Origin: DATLNF01 sp046590575
GTDB lineage: Bacteria; Actinomycetota; Actinomycetes; BP-191
Assembly: GCA_046590575.1 (NCBI GenBank)
Contig: JBKJUS010000047.1
Coordinates: forward strand, 1 to 26,346
Length of the DNA: 26,346 nucleotides
Reading direction: 5' to 3'
This document shows, piece by piece, positions 7,177 to 15,133 of the stretch; position 1 is the first letter of the stretch; each line of letters starts with the position of its first letter. Both the position numbers and the translations under genes were made by a program. The notes below the pieces were generated by a model. That model ran no database searches. It was not told the origin of the DNA and saw only the letters and a program-made list of their open reading frames with translations.

Positions 7177-8400
7177 ATGAGGGATAGCGTGGACAGGCCG
7201 ATGGAGACGGTCGACCGGATCGTCGATGTCGACCGTGCGCGCCTGCCCGACGACACGCTCGGCGCTCGGCTGCTCACGGTGCAGTCCCAGATTCGCCGGC
7301 TGCAGGCCGTGCACGCGATGGATGTGCGGGAGTTCGAACGCCGCGACGTCGCGGTGCTCGACGGCGCCGGCAGCGTGACGAGCTGGCTGCAGGCGAGGAG
7401 CAACACCTCCCGCGCTGACGCCGCCGCCGCGCGGGCCCTCGGTCGGGCCGCCGAGCGGCTGCCGGTGATGGGCGCCGCACTCGCCGCCGGCGAGATCAGC
7501 CCGGCGCACCTGCAGATCCTCGCCGCGGCGACCCGCCGGCTCGACCCCGAGCGGGTCGCCGCCGACGAAAAGCAGCTCACCGACCTGGCCCGAGAGTTCG
7601 ACCCCCGGACCTTCGGCATCTGCGTGCAGCGCTGGGTCGCCGTCGCGTTCCCCGACCGGCACGAACGCGACACCGAGCGCCAGTACGACAGCCGGTGGGT
7701 GCGCCTCGCCGAGACCATCAACGGCATGGTCAGCATCAACGGGATGCTCGACCCGGAGACCGCGCGGCCGCTGCTCCTCGCCCTCGACGCGCTCGCCCGC
7801 AAGGCCGGCGCCTCCGACGAGCGCACGCAGGGCCAGCGCAACGCCGACGCCCTCGCCGACCTCGCCCGGATCGCCCTGAACTCCGACCAGCTGCCGGTCA
7901 CCGGCGGCAACCGGCCCAGCGTCACCGTCCGCGTCCGCGAAGAAACACTCCACGCCGGCGGAGCCACCCCCACACCCCCGGCCAGCTACCCCGACGGCAC
8001 CCCGCTGCCGCCCGCCCGACTGCGCCAGACCTGCTGCGACGCCCGCTGGACCCGCCTCCTCGTCGACCCCGCCGGCGAAATCCTCAACATGGGACGCACC
8101 ACCCGCGACGTCACCCCCGCCCAGCGCAAACTGCTGCACCTCCTCGACGGCGGCTGCCGCGGCGCCGGCTGCACCAAGCCCGCCCATGCCACCGACGCCC
8201 ACCACATCCGCTGGTGGCGACTCGGCGGGACCACCGACCTCGGAAATCTCGTCCTCATCTGCGACTTCCACCATTACCTGATCCACGACCGCGGCTGGAC
8301 CCTCGACATGGACGCCGGCCGCAACGTCACCTTCACCAACCCCGACGGACTCCGCTCCTACACCAGCCGACCCCGCGGACCCACCCAGCTCGTCCTGTAA
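7177..8400 (+). CDS. DUF222 / 13E12-repeat-family protein with C-terminal HNH nuclease domain
   Basis: The 407-aa protein has an N-terminal DUF222 region rich in Ala and Arg (SWLQARSNTSRADAAAARAL, GEISPAHLQIL) and a C-terminal HNH domain at about 327-375. The metal and catalytic residues are visible: a CRGAGC pair (Cys327, Cys332), DAHHIRWW (His342-343), LGNLVLIC (Asn357) and FHHYLIHD (His365-366 and His370). The biological role of this family is unknown; multiple copies per genome and association with mobile DNA have been noted. The start at ATG 7177 is chosen over a TTG at 7105; ATG 7201 is also possible. From about 7900 the coding strand becomes strikingly C-rich (runs of ccc and cac), unlike its neighbours. 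An SOS-box-like site lies upstream. It converges on the protease gene with 29 nt between. Confidence 0.9.
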   Translation: MRDSVDRPMETVDRIVDVDRARLPDDTLGARLLTVQSQIRRLQAVHAMDVREFERRDVAVLDGAGSVTSWLQARSNTSRADAAAARALGRAAERLPVMGAALAAGEISPAHLQILAAATRRLDPERVAADEKQLTDLAREFDPRTFGICVQRWVAVAFPDRHERDTERQYDSRWVRLAETINGMVSINGMLDPETARPLLLALDALARKAGASDERTQGQRNADALADLARIALNSDQLPVTGGNRPSVTVRVREETLHAGGATPTPPASYPDGTPLPPARLRQTCCDARWTRLLVDPAGEILNMGRTTRDVTPAQRKLLHLLDGGCRGAGCTKPAHATDAHHIRWWRLGGTTDLGNLVLICDFHHYLIHDRGWTLDMDAGRNVTFTNPDGLRSYTSRPRGPTQLVL

Positions 8401-8429
8401 GTGTTCAGCCCGGAGCGGCCATGGCTGCG

Positions 8430-9650
8430 CTAGACGGCGTTGTGCAGCAGGTGGTTGTTGACCGGCGCGCCACCACCGCCGAGTCCGAGCAGGCCACCGC
8501 CCGCGGTCGAGCCGGAGACGATGCCCTTGGTGGACACAGCGACGACGCGGTCGCGAACGGCCTGCGGGGTTGCCCGCGGACTGCGTTGCAGGACGAGAGC
8601 GGCAACGCCTGCAACGTGCGGACTGGCCATCGACGTCCCGCTGATCGTGTTCGTCGCGGTCGGGCTGGTGTGCCACGCCGACGCGATGTCCACGCCGGGC
8701 GCGTAGAGGTCGACGCACGTGCCGAAGTTGGAGAAGGACGCCCGCGCGTCGGACATGTCGGTCGCTCCGACCGTCAGCGCCTCGGTCACCCGGCCCGGAG
8801 ACTCGCCGCACGCGTCGACACCGGAGCCGAGGATGTTGCCGTTGCCCGCCGCAACCGAGTAGCTGATGCCATCAGCGATGGACCGCCGTACAGCGTCGTC
8901 GAGAGCCTGCGACGCGCTGCCACCGAGACTCATGTTGGCGACGGCGGGCTGGCCGGTGACGTGGTGACCGGTCACCCAGTCGATGCCGGCGATGACACCG
9001 CTCGTCGCGCCGTCGCCCTCGCAGCCGAGCACCCGCACGGCGACCAGGCGGACCGCCTTCGCGACGCCGTACCGGGTCCCCCCGAGCGAGCCCGCGACAT
9101 GGGTGCCGTGACCGTTGCAGTCCACCGCAGAGCCCCCTGGGGTGACCGCGTCGAAGCCCTTGACGGCCCGACCGGCGAAGTCGGCGTGGCCGAGCAAGAT
9201 TCCGGTGTCGATGACATACGCCGTCACGCCCTTGCCGGTCAGCCCGTAGGAGTAGGTGCGGTTGACCGGCAGCGCGCGCTGGTCGATGCGGTCGAGGCCC
9301 CACGGCGCGCCTGTCTGGATCGCCGACGCACGGACGACGCGGTCGGGCTCGACGTAGGCGACCGCGGGATGTGCCCGTAACACGGGCACGACCGCCGCTG
9401 GGGCTGTCACGGCAAACCCGAAAAGCGCGTTGCGGTAGACGTGCGTGACGCCGCCGCCGAGACGCGCGACCTGCCGGAGCAATGGGTCGAGGGAGCCCGC
9501 CGCAGCGGGGCGCAAAGAGACGATGTAGCGGCCGGAGACCGCGGTCGGGAGGCTCTCTCGCGTGGGGGTGAGCGCGGCGGCCGGCGCTGCGGTCGCGGTG
9601 GTCAGAGCGGCGGCGGCGGCGAAGCCGATCGAGATGCGGCGGAGGCTCAT
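8430..9650 (-). CDS. secreted subtilisin-like serine protease (S8, proteinase-K-like)
   Basis: Predicted secreted endoprotease of 406 aa. A signal peptide occupies about 1-26 (MSLRRISIGFAAAAALTTA then AAPAAA). An I9-type inhibitor propeptide follows (RYIVSLRPAAAG to VAYVEPDRVV, about 41-106). The catalytic domain shows the complete triad: Asp148 in VIDTGI, His181 in NGHGTHVAG and Ser340 in GTSMASPHVAG, with oxyanion Asn270 in SVAAGN. Cysteines at 178, 210, 281 and 312 could form disulfides, as in proteinase-K relatives. The C-terminus ends in a glycine-rich stretch (GGGLLGLGGGGAP) without an anchor or LPxTG, so it is probably released. GGAGAG six bases before the ATG fixes the start. It ends 29 nt from the convergent HNH gene. 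Confidence 0.95.
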   Translation of the reverse strand: MSLRRISIGFAAAAALTTATAAPAAALTPTRESLPTAVSGRYIVSLRPAAAGSLDPLLRQVARLGGGVTHVYRNALFGFAVTAPAAVVPVLRAHPAVAYVEPDRVVRASAIQTGAPWGLDRIDQRALPVNRTYSYGLTGKGVTAYVIDTGILLGHADFAGRAVKGFDAVTPGGSAVDCNGHGTHVAGSLGGTRYGVAKAVRLVAVRVLGCEGDGATSGVIAGIDWVTGHHVTGQPAVANMSLGGSASQALDDAVRRSIADGISYSVAAGNGNILGSGVDACGESPGRVTEALTVGATDMSDARASFSNFGTCVDLYAPGVDIASAWHTSPTATNTISGTSMASPHVAGVAALVLQRSPRATPQAVRDRVVAVSTKGIVSGSTAGGGLLGLGGGGAPVNNHLLHNAV

Positions 9651-9789
9651 TCGAACTCTCCAAACTTGAGAAACGACGTCTCCGTGCAGAACACGAAAAA
9701 GCCGCGCAAAGTTCCCTCACGTCAGGAGAACACGGGACCGTCGGTTCGGCAATGTGATCTGCCCGACAGACTCAGTCCGACGGCGTAGC
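9651..9789. other. 139-nt spacer upstream of the protease gene
   Basis: It holds the protease ribosome site next to the ATG. No further gene is visible and I cannot point to a convincing promoter or terminator. Confidence 0.4.
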
Positions 9790-9918
9790 TCAGCGGTCGT
9801 GGTGGGGAGGACGTTCCTCCTCGAGTCGGCGAGCGGCGTCCTCGTCGGTCTCGTCGGACGCCTCGCTCCAGCCTTCGTCGCCGTCATCCGGCGAGAGTGG
9901 CAACGTCGGCTCGGTCAC
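9790..9918 (-). CDS. small acidic protein, 42 aa, unknown function
   Basis: A short frame from GTG 9918 to TGA at 9790-9792. The product starts VTEPTLPLSPDDGDEGWSEA, continues with a run of acidic residues (DETDEDAARRLEEE) and ends RPPHHDR. It has no hydrophobic segment and no recognisable domain. The pattern DDGDEGW followed by an acidic stretch and a terminal RPPHHD reminds me of short conserved actinomycete proteins, but I cannot confirm this here. It lies 31 nt after the CBS gene on the same strand and could be expressed with it. The start codon is tentative because the upstream ribosome site is poor. Translation is inferred from the composition and from the biased amino acid pattern. Confidence 0.55.
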   Translation of the reverse strand: MTEPTLPLSPDDGDEGWSEASDETDEDAARRLEEERPPHHDR

Positions 9919-9949
9919 CGTCTGCTCACATGAGTGCTCAACTGGGTGC
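9914..9949 (-). repeat. three TGAGCA units at 12-nt spacing between CBS gene and small gene
   Basis: On the minus strand the gap reads TGAGCACCCAGT, TGAGCACTCATG, TGAGCAGACGGT: TGAGCA three times at exact 12-nt period. The first unit begins within the last bases of the CBS gene, using its TGA, and the third runs into the GTG of the small gene. Extent given is approximate. Confidence 0.6.
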
Positions 9950-10408
9950 TCAGTCGAGGTCGCCCTGCTCGATGCGGGCGAGGCGCTGGGTCCGGACCAG
10001 CTCGTCGGTCGCCAGCACCGCCCGGTCTGCGTTCTGCACGAGCGCTGCGAAGACGCCCACGAGATCGCGCTGGGAGACCACCCCGACCAGCTTGCCGGAC
10101 TCGATCACGGGCAGGTGGCGGATCCACCGGGACGCCATGTGGCGGGCCGCCTCGTGCAGGCTGGTCTCCGGCACGACGGTGAGCACGTCGCGCGTCATGA
10201 TCTCGCTCACCGGAGTCGTGTCGACGTCACGACCTCGGGCGACAGCCTTCATGACGTCGCGCTCGGTGATGATGCCGACGAGGCTCTCGCCGTCCATCAC
10301 GAGTAGGGAGCCGGTCTGCTGCTTCCACATCGTCTCGGCAGCGGAGCGCAACGAGTCATTCGGCGACTCGGTGACGCTCGCGCTGGTCATGACGTCGGCA
10401 ACGTGCAT
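9950..10408 (-). CDS. CBS-domain pair protein
   Basis: The 152-aa cytosolic protein consists almost entirely of two CBS domains, which bind adenine nucleotides or related ligands and usually sense energy state. The first runs from MHVADVMTSASVTESP to GIITERDVMKAVA, the second from VSEIMTRDVLTVVPETS to GVVSQRDLVGVFAAL. Each carries the typical (T/S)xRD ligand motif (TERD, SQRD). The tail VLATDELVRTQRLARIEQ is helical. The start at ATG 10408 is backed by GAGGAG about nine bases upstream; a longer frame from 10516 has no such support. No enzyme or transporter domain is fused, so it resembles stand-alone CBS proteins such as mycobacterial Hrp1-type proteins. Its partner is unknown. It lies 79 nt downstream of accD. 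Confidence 0.9.
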   Translation of the reverse strand: MHVADVMTSASVTESPNDSLRSAAETMWKQQTGSLLVMDGESLVGIITERDVMKAVARGRDVDTTPVSEIMTRDVLTVVPETSLHEAARHMASRWIRHLPVIESGKLVGVVSQRDLVGVFAALVQNADRAVLATDELVRTQRLARIEQGDLD

Positions 10409-10487
10409 GGGTGAGGCTCCTCGATCGGTGGCAGCGAAGGTGGCCACGATACCGAGGTCTGCGTCGCCGACGGTCCGGCGCCGAGCG

Positions 10488-11906
10488 CTACAGGGGGATG
10501 TTGGTGTGCTGACCACGCAGCAACGGCGCTGCGGCGATCGCCTCGGCGATCACCCGGCGGGTGAAAGCGGGGTCGATCACCGCGTCGATGAGCCCGGCGT
10601 CCCTGGACTCCTGCAAACCGCCGACCAGCATCCGATGCTCGTCGGCCAGCTCTGCGACCAGCGACTCCTGCTCGTCGTCCGGCACATCGGCGAGCTTGCG
10701 TTTGTGCAGGATCCGCACCGCAGCCGCGGCGCTCATCACCGCGAGTTCGCTGTCCGGCCAGGCGAAGACAGCGGTGGCCCCGAGCGACCGGGAGTTCATC
10801 GCGATGTAGGCACCGCCGTAGGCCTTGCGAGTGACGACGGTGATGCGCGGCACGACGGCCTCGGCGAAGGCGTGCAACAGCTTGGCGCCGCGGCGTACGA
10901 CGCCCTCCCACTCCTGGTCGAGACCGGGGAGGTAGCCGGGTACGTCGACGAGCACGATCAGTGGGATGCCGAACGCATCGCAGAAGCGCACGAACTTCGC
11001 CGCCTTCTCCGCACTCGCGGAGTCGAGGCAGCCGGCGAGGCGCATCGGGTTGTTGGCGACCACGCCGACGGAGCGGCCGCCGAGCCGACCCAGCGTCGTC
11101 GACAGGTTGGGTGCCCAGCCCGCGTGCAGGACCACCCCGGTGCCAGGGTCCAGCACCCGCTCGACCAGCAGTTTGACGTCGTAAGCCCGACGGATCGACG
11201 ACGGCAGCACGTCGCGCATGCCCGGGTCGTCGGTGATGCCGGAGAGGTCGAGCCGGCCGCCTGCAGCGACCAGCGACGTGAGCCGGCGAGTCGTGTTAAG
11301 GGCTTCCGATTCGTCCGCGGACACGACGCTGACGACCCCGCTGCGACGACCGTGCGGAGCCGGGCCGCCGAGGTGCTCGGCGGTGACCGACTCACCCGTA
11401 ACCGTGCGAATGACGTCGGGGCCAGTCACGAAGATGCGGCCGTCGGGCGCCATGACCACGATGTCGGTCAGGGCAGGTCCGTACGCCGCACCGCCCGCGC
11501 AGGGCCCTAGCACGACCGAGAGCTGCGGGACCCGGCCCGACGCGCGGACCATCGCCGCGAAGACCCGACCGACACCATCGAGGCCGACGACACCCTCCTG
11601 AAGGCGGGCGCCCCCGGAATGCCACACGCCGATAACCGGCACGGCACGCGCGACTGCGGCGTCGATCGCCCGCACGATGTCCACGCAGCCGGCGGCGCCG
11701 AGTGCGCCACCCTTGACCGACTGGTCGGTGATGTAGACGACGACGTTATTGCCGTCGATACGACCGTCGGCAACCAGCACTCCGGTGCCGTCCACCAGCC
11801 CGGGCCAGATCGTCACCGAACCGGTGTCGAGGAGAGCAGCCAGTCTTCCGGTGGGGGTCGTGTCCAGGGCCGCGAGTGAGACGTCGGTCGCATCGAGCAC
11901 GCTCAT
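10488..11906 (-). CDS. accD: acyl-CoA carboxylase carboxyltransferase beta subunit (AccD6-like)
   Basis: Carboxyltransferase subunit moving CO2 from biotin to acetyl-CoA (or propionyl-CoA) to make malonyl-CoA for fatty acid synthesis. The 472-aa chain has both crotonase-like halves: WHSGGARLQEGVVGL and GPCAGGAAYGPALTDIVVM in the N-domain (oxyanion GG-A), and FVRFCDAFGIPLIVLVDVPG, PGLDQEWEGVVRRGAKLLHA and RKAYGGAYIAMNS in the C-domain. It is the single-chain actinobacterial type, not the zinc-finger E. coli AccD. Its ATG overlaps the fabF stop by 4 nt (11903-11906), so it belongs to the fatty acid operon, as accD6 follows kasA-kasB in M. tuberculosis. Biotin carboxylase/BCCP subunits are not in the window. 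Substrate specificity (acetyl versus propionyl) is not assigned from sequence. Confidence 0.93.
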   Translation of the reverse strand: MSVLDATDVSLAALDTTPTGRLAALLDTGSVTIWPGLVDGTGVLVADGRIDGNNVVVYITDQSVKGGALGAAGCVDIVRAIDAAVARAVPVIGVWHSGGARLQEGVVGLDGVGRVFAAMVRASGRVPQLSVVLGPCAGGAAYGPALTDIVVMAPDGRIFVTGPDVIRTVTGESVTAEHLGGPAPHGRRSGVVSVVSADESEALNTTRRLTSLVAAGGRLDLSGITDDPGMRDVLPSSIRRAYDVKLLVERVLDPGTGVVLHAGWAPNLSTTLGRLGGRSVGVVANNPMRLAGCLDSASAEKAAKFVRFCDAFGIPLIVLVDVPGYLPGLDQEWEGVVRRGAKLLHAFAEAVVPRITVVTRKAYGGAYIAMNSRSLGATAVFAWPDSELAVMSAAAAVRILHKRKLADVPDDEQESLVAELADEHRMLVGGLQESRDAGLIDAVIDPAFTRRVIAEAIAAAPLLRGQHTNIPL

Positions 11907-13159
11907 CCACAGCTCCGTATCGCCAGCGACACGTTGTGCCCGCCGAAGCCGAAGGAGTTAGTCAGCGCCAGCTCAAGCGTCAAGGCCCGCTCGCCCTCCG
12001 GCACCACGTCGAGATTGATCGCCTCATCAGGCTTGTCATAGTTGCGCGTCGGATGCACTCGACCTTCGTGCACCGACAGTGCGGTGACGATGGCCTCGAC
12101 AGCACCCGCGGCACCGAGGAGGTGTCCGGTCATCGACTTGGTCGCCGAGACCGGGACATCGGCCGTGCGTGCGCCGAGAACGGAGCGGATCGCCTGGGCC
12201 TCAGCGAGGTCGCCCACCGGTGTGGAGGTGGCATGACCGTTGACGTAGCCGACCTGCGATATGTCGGCCCCGGCCGCCGCCAGCGCCTGGCGCATCGCCT
12301 GCGCGGCCCCGGCGCCAGTGGGCTCCGGCGCGGTCATGTGGTGGGCGTCCGAGGTCACCCCTGCCCCGGCCAGCTCGGCGTAGGAGCGGATCCCGCGAGC
12401 CTGCGCATGTGCCTCGGTCTCGAGCACGAGGAGACCCGCGCCCTCCCCCATGACAAATCCGTCGCGACCGGCGTCGAATGGTCGGCTCGCCGCCTCGGGG
12501 TCCTCGTGCCGGCTGGACAGCGCGCGCATCTGGGCGAACCCGGCGAGCGGCAGCGGGTGGATGCACGCCTCGGCACCGCCGGCCACGACGACGTCGGCGA
12601 GCCCAGCACGCAGGAGGTCCAGGGCGAGCGCGATCGCGTCGGCACCACTCGCACAGGCACTGACCGGCGCGCGCACCTGGGCTCGCGCGGACAGCTCCAG
12701 CGCGACCGTCGCTGCAGGACCGTTGGGCATCAGCATCGGCACGACGTACGGCGACACGCGCCGCGCACCATGCTCGCGGAGGACATCCCACTGGTCGAGC
12801 AGGGTGACCGCTCCGCCGATGCCGCTGCCGATGACAACCGCGATGCGCTCGGGGGCGACGTCGGGGGCGCCCGCGTCGGCCCACGCCTCACGGGCGGCCA
12901 AGAGGGCCAACCGCTGGCCACGGTCGAGAGTGCGAGCCTCGACCCGGTCAAGCCGGTCGGCTGGGTCGGTGATGACCTGCGCCGCTAGGCGGACCGGCAG
13001 ATCGGCGTACCGCTCGTCCGTCAGCAGCCCCACACCGGAGGTCCCGGCGAGCAGGGCCGCCCAGGTCGAGGCGACGTCGTCGCCGACCGGAGTGACCGCG
13101 CCGAGCCCGGTGATGACGATCCGGCCGGTGCGCGCACCAGCGTCGGTGCGCAGCGTCAC
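11903..13159 (-). CDS. fabF: beta-ketoacyl-ACP synthase II
   Basis: Elongating condensing enzyme of type II fatty acid synthesis, joining malonyl-ACP to acyl-ACP in the cytosol. The 418-aa chain has the thiolase-fold signatures IVITGLGAVTPVGDD at the N-terminus, nucleophile Cys169 in VSACASG, His309 in NGHATSTPVGD, Lys341 and His346 in KSMTGHLLGAAG, and a C-terminal NSFGFGGHN. The first histidine motif reads GHA where E. coli FabF has AHG, but the catalytic His is kept (mycobacterial KasA also has HAT). The start ATG overlaps the acpP stop by 4 nt (13156-13159), and its own stop overlaps accD. There is only one KAS II gene here, unlike the kasA/kasB pair of mycobacteria. Confidence 0.97.
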   Translation of the reverse strand: MTLRTDAGARTGRIVITGLGAVTPVGDDVASTWAALLAGTSGVGLLTDERYADLPVRLAAQVITDPADRLDRVEARTLDRGQRLALLAAREAWADAGAPDVAPERIAVVIGSGIGGAVTLLDQWDVLREHGARRVSPYVVPMLMPNGPAATVALELSARAQVRAPVSACASGADAIALALDLLRAGLADVVVAGGAEACIHPLPLAGFAQMRALSSRHEDPEAASRPFDAGRDGFVMGEGAGLLVLETEAHAQARGIRSYAELAGAGVTSDAHHMTAPEPTGAGAAQAMRQALAAAGADISQVGYVNGHATSTPVGDLAEAQAIRSVLGARTADVPVSATKSMTGHLLGAAGAVEAIVTALSVHEGRVHPTRNYDKPDEAINLDVVPEGERALTLELALTNSFGFGGHNVSLAIRSCG

Positions 13160-13404
13160 GCGGCCACACCGGCCTTCTTGATGAACGCCACAGCGTCACC
13201 AGGGGTCTTGAGCTTCACCAGGTCGGAGTCGGGGATGCGCACACCGAACTTCTCCTCAGCCGCGAGGGCGATCTCGACCATCGACAGCGAGTCGACATCG
13301 AGGTCATCGCTGAAGCGGACGTCAGCGGTGACATCGGTGGTGGGGATGCCGGTGATCTCGTTGACGATGTCGGCGAGTCCGCTCAACAGCTCTGCGTCGG
13401 TCAT
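13156..13404 (-). CDS. acpP: acyl carrier protein
   Basis: Carries growing acyl chains on a 4'-phosphopantetheine arm for the fatty acid enzymes encoded around it. The 82-aa acidic protein has the attachment serine in DDLDVDSLSMVEIALAAEE (the DSL motif) and the family ending KLKTPGDAVAFIKK. A good ribosome site (GAGAGGAA) stands before ATG 13404. The stop overlaps fabF by 4 nt. Between it and fabG there are 53 nt, the longest gap inside the fabD-accD run. Confidence 0.98.
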   Translation of the reverse strand: MTDAELLSGLADIVNEITGIPTTDVTADVRFSDDLDVDSLSMVEIALAAEEKFGVRIPDSDLVKLKTPGDAVAFIKKAGVAA

Positions 13405-13457
13405 GGGGAGTTCCTCTCGGTGGGGTGGTGCAGTGGTGATGCGGCAGCGAGCGGGAG

Positions 13458-14198
13458 CTAGCAGCCCATGGCGAGGCCGCCGTCGACGGCCAAGGTCGTG
13501 CCCGTGATGTACGACGCCTCCGGCGAGGCGAGGAAGGCCACAGCGGCAGCGACCTCTGCCGCCCGCCCCCGGCGCTTCGCCGGAATCGCGGCGGCAAGCT
13601 GGTCGAGACCTGCTGCAGCCTGCGGTCCGGCAAGGCCGCCCTCCAAGACACCGGGAGCGACCACGTTGACGGTGATGTTTCGGGCGGCGACTTCGCGGGC
13701 CATCGCTCGGGCTAGACCGCCGAGCCCGGCTTTGGCCGCCGAGTAGTTGGCCTGACCGGCGTTGCCAAGCAGCCCGGCGACCGAACCGACGAAGACGATG
13801 CGGCCCGAACGACGGCGCAGCATCGGGCGCAAGGCCGCTCGGGCACAGCGGAAAGCGGCTGACAGGTTGGCGTCGATCACCAGGTCGAAGTCGTCGTCGC
13901 TCATCGTCATCGACAGCCCGTCGCTCGTCGTACCCGCGTTGGCTACGAGGACGTCGGGCGGTGCCGGGCAGGCCGCGAGCAGCGCGTCGGGCGCGCCACG
14001 GTCGGCGAGATCCGCCTGCACCACGGCTGCCGTGCCGCCTCTCTCCTCGACGATCGCGGCCGCCTTCTCGGCGCCGGCCAAGTCAGAGCGGTAGTGGCAG
14101 AGGACATGCGTGCCGGGCGCGGCCAGCGCCTCGGCGACGGACTGGCCGAGGTAACCGGATGCGCCGGTGATCAGCACGACCCTGAGCGGCGCGCTCAT
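13458..14198 (-). CDS. fabG: 3-oxoacyl-ACP reductase (SDR family)
   Basis: Short-chain dehydrogenase predicted to reduce 3-oxoacyl-ACP with NADPH. Of 246 aa, the Rossmann loop is LITGASGYLGQS (TGxxGYLG rather than the usual TGxxxGIG), followed by VLVANAGTTSDGL, Asn111 in IDANLSAAF, Ser139 in VFVGSVAG and Tyr152-Lys156 in YSAAK, so the catalytic tetrad is complete. The end shows SPEASYITGTTLAVDGG, typical of FabG. ATG 14198 overlaps the fabH stop (14195-14198); an upstream extension in the same frame lies inside fabH and is not coding. Streptomyces has fabD-fabH-acpP-fabF without fabG at this place, so its presence in the operon is a difference worth recording. Confidence 0.93.
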   Translation of the reverse strand: MSAPLRVVLITGASGYLGQSVAEALAAPGTHVLCHYRSDLAGAEKAAAIVEERGGTAAVVQADLADRGAPDALLAACPAPPDVLVANAGTTSDGLSMTMSDDDFDLVIDANLSAAFRCARAALRPMLRRRSGRIVFVGSVAGLLGNAGQANYSAAKAGLGGLARAMAREVAARNITVNVVAPGVLEGGLAGPQAAAGLDQLAAAIPAKRRGRAAEVAAAVAFLASPEASYITGTTLAVDGGLAMGC

Positions 14199-15133
14199 GG
14201 GCAGTTCACCACCTGGGCGGCATAGGTCAGTCCGGCGCCGAACGCCATGAGCAGCATCGGCTCGCCCGAGGGCGTGCGGCCGTCCTGCATCAGCCGATCG
14301 AGGGCGAGTGGCACTGAGGCGGCTGAGGTATTGCCCGTGTCGACAACATTGCGGGCGACCTTGTCGGTGGGGATCTTCAGGCTGCGGGCCAAGGAGTCGA
14401 CGATGCGCAGGTTCGCCTGGTGCGGAACGAACGCAGCGAGATCCTCGATCGCCACACCCGCTGCAGCGCAGGCGCGCCGGGCGACGTCGACCATCTGCGA
14501 CGTAGCCCACCGGAAGACGGCAGCGCCGTCCATCCGGAGGTACTGCTCGCCGGGCGGCACCTGGATCGCCGTGGACTGCGCGCCGTCACTGCCCCAGACC
14601 ACCGGGCCGATGCCGCCGCGCTCGTCGGCGGCGACGACGACCGCACCCGCGCCGTCTCCGAAGATGATGCAGACACCACGATCGGTGTAGTCGATGAACG
14701 GCGAGATCTTCTCCGAGCCGGTCACCAGCACTCGACGGGCGCTGCCGGCCTTGATCGCATCCGTGGCCCACGCCATCGCATAGGAGAAGCTGGCGCACCC
14801 GGCGTTGACGTCGCACGCGCCGGGGGCGGGGATGCCCAGGCTGTGCGCGATCGTGGCGGCCGCGCCGGGCACGGCGTACGGCATCGAGCAGGTCGCCGAC
14901 AGCACGAGGTCGATGTCAGAGGCGTCGATGCCACTGGCCGCGATCGCCTTGGCACCGGCCTCGACCGCCATTGTCGCGACGGACTCGTCAGCAGCAGCGA
15001 TGTGCCGGGTCACGATGCCGGTGCGCTCCCGGATCCACTGGTCGGTGGTCTCGACCATCGTCTCGAGCTCAGGGTTGGTCAGCGTGCGGGACGGGAGGTA
15101 GCCCCCGACGCCGAGCAGCCGAGCGGCGCTCAC
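14195..15133 (-). CDS. fabH: beta-ketoacyl-ACP synthase III
   Basis: Starts fatty acid synthesis by condensing an acyl-CoA primer with malonyl-ACP. The 312-aa product has the full catalytic triad: Cys113 in DVNAGCASFSYAM, His238 in VPHQANLRI and Asn268 in DTGNTSAAS, with GVGGYLPSRTLTN and WIRERTGI at the N-terminus. In actinomycetes FabH often selects branched primers; that cannot be judged here. Its ATG overlaps the fabD stop by 4 nt (15130-15133), and its stop overlaps fabG, so translation of fabD-fabH-fabG is probably coupled. Confidence 0.97.
   Translation of the reverse strand: MSAARLLGVGGYLPSRTLTNPELETMVETTDQWIRERTGIVTRHIAAADESVATMAVEAGAKAIAASGIDASDIDLVLSATCSMPYAVPGAAATIAHSLGIPAPGACDVNAGCASFSYAMAWATDAIKAGSARRVLVTGSEKISPFIDYTDRGVCIIFGDGAGAVVVAADERGGIGPVVWGSDGAQSTAIQVPPGEQYLRMDGAAVFRWATSQMVDVARRACAAAGVAIEDLAAFVPHQANLRIVDSLARSLKIPTDKVARNVVDTGNTSAASVPLALDRLMQDGRTPSGEPMLLMAFGAGLTYAAQVVNCP

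Noticed and set aside
7000..8811. 603-aa open frame on the minus strand across the HNH gene
   Set aside because: It is antisense to a gene with recognised DUF222 and HNH motifs, extends into the protease gene, and has repetitive Gly/Ala/Val composition typical of GC-rich shadow frames.
7695..9380. 561-aa plus-strand frame across the HNH and protease genes
   Set aside because: Pro/Arg-rich out-of-frame reading of the HNH gene followed by the antisense of the protease; no domain visible.
10409..10487. Rho-independent terminator after accD
   Set aside because: A 5-bp GTGGC/GCCAC stem exists but is weak and lacks a T tract, so I do not call it.
9897..11510. 537-aa plus-strand frame opposite CBS and accD genes
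   Set aside because: Antisense of two well supported genes; no recognisable motif.
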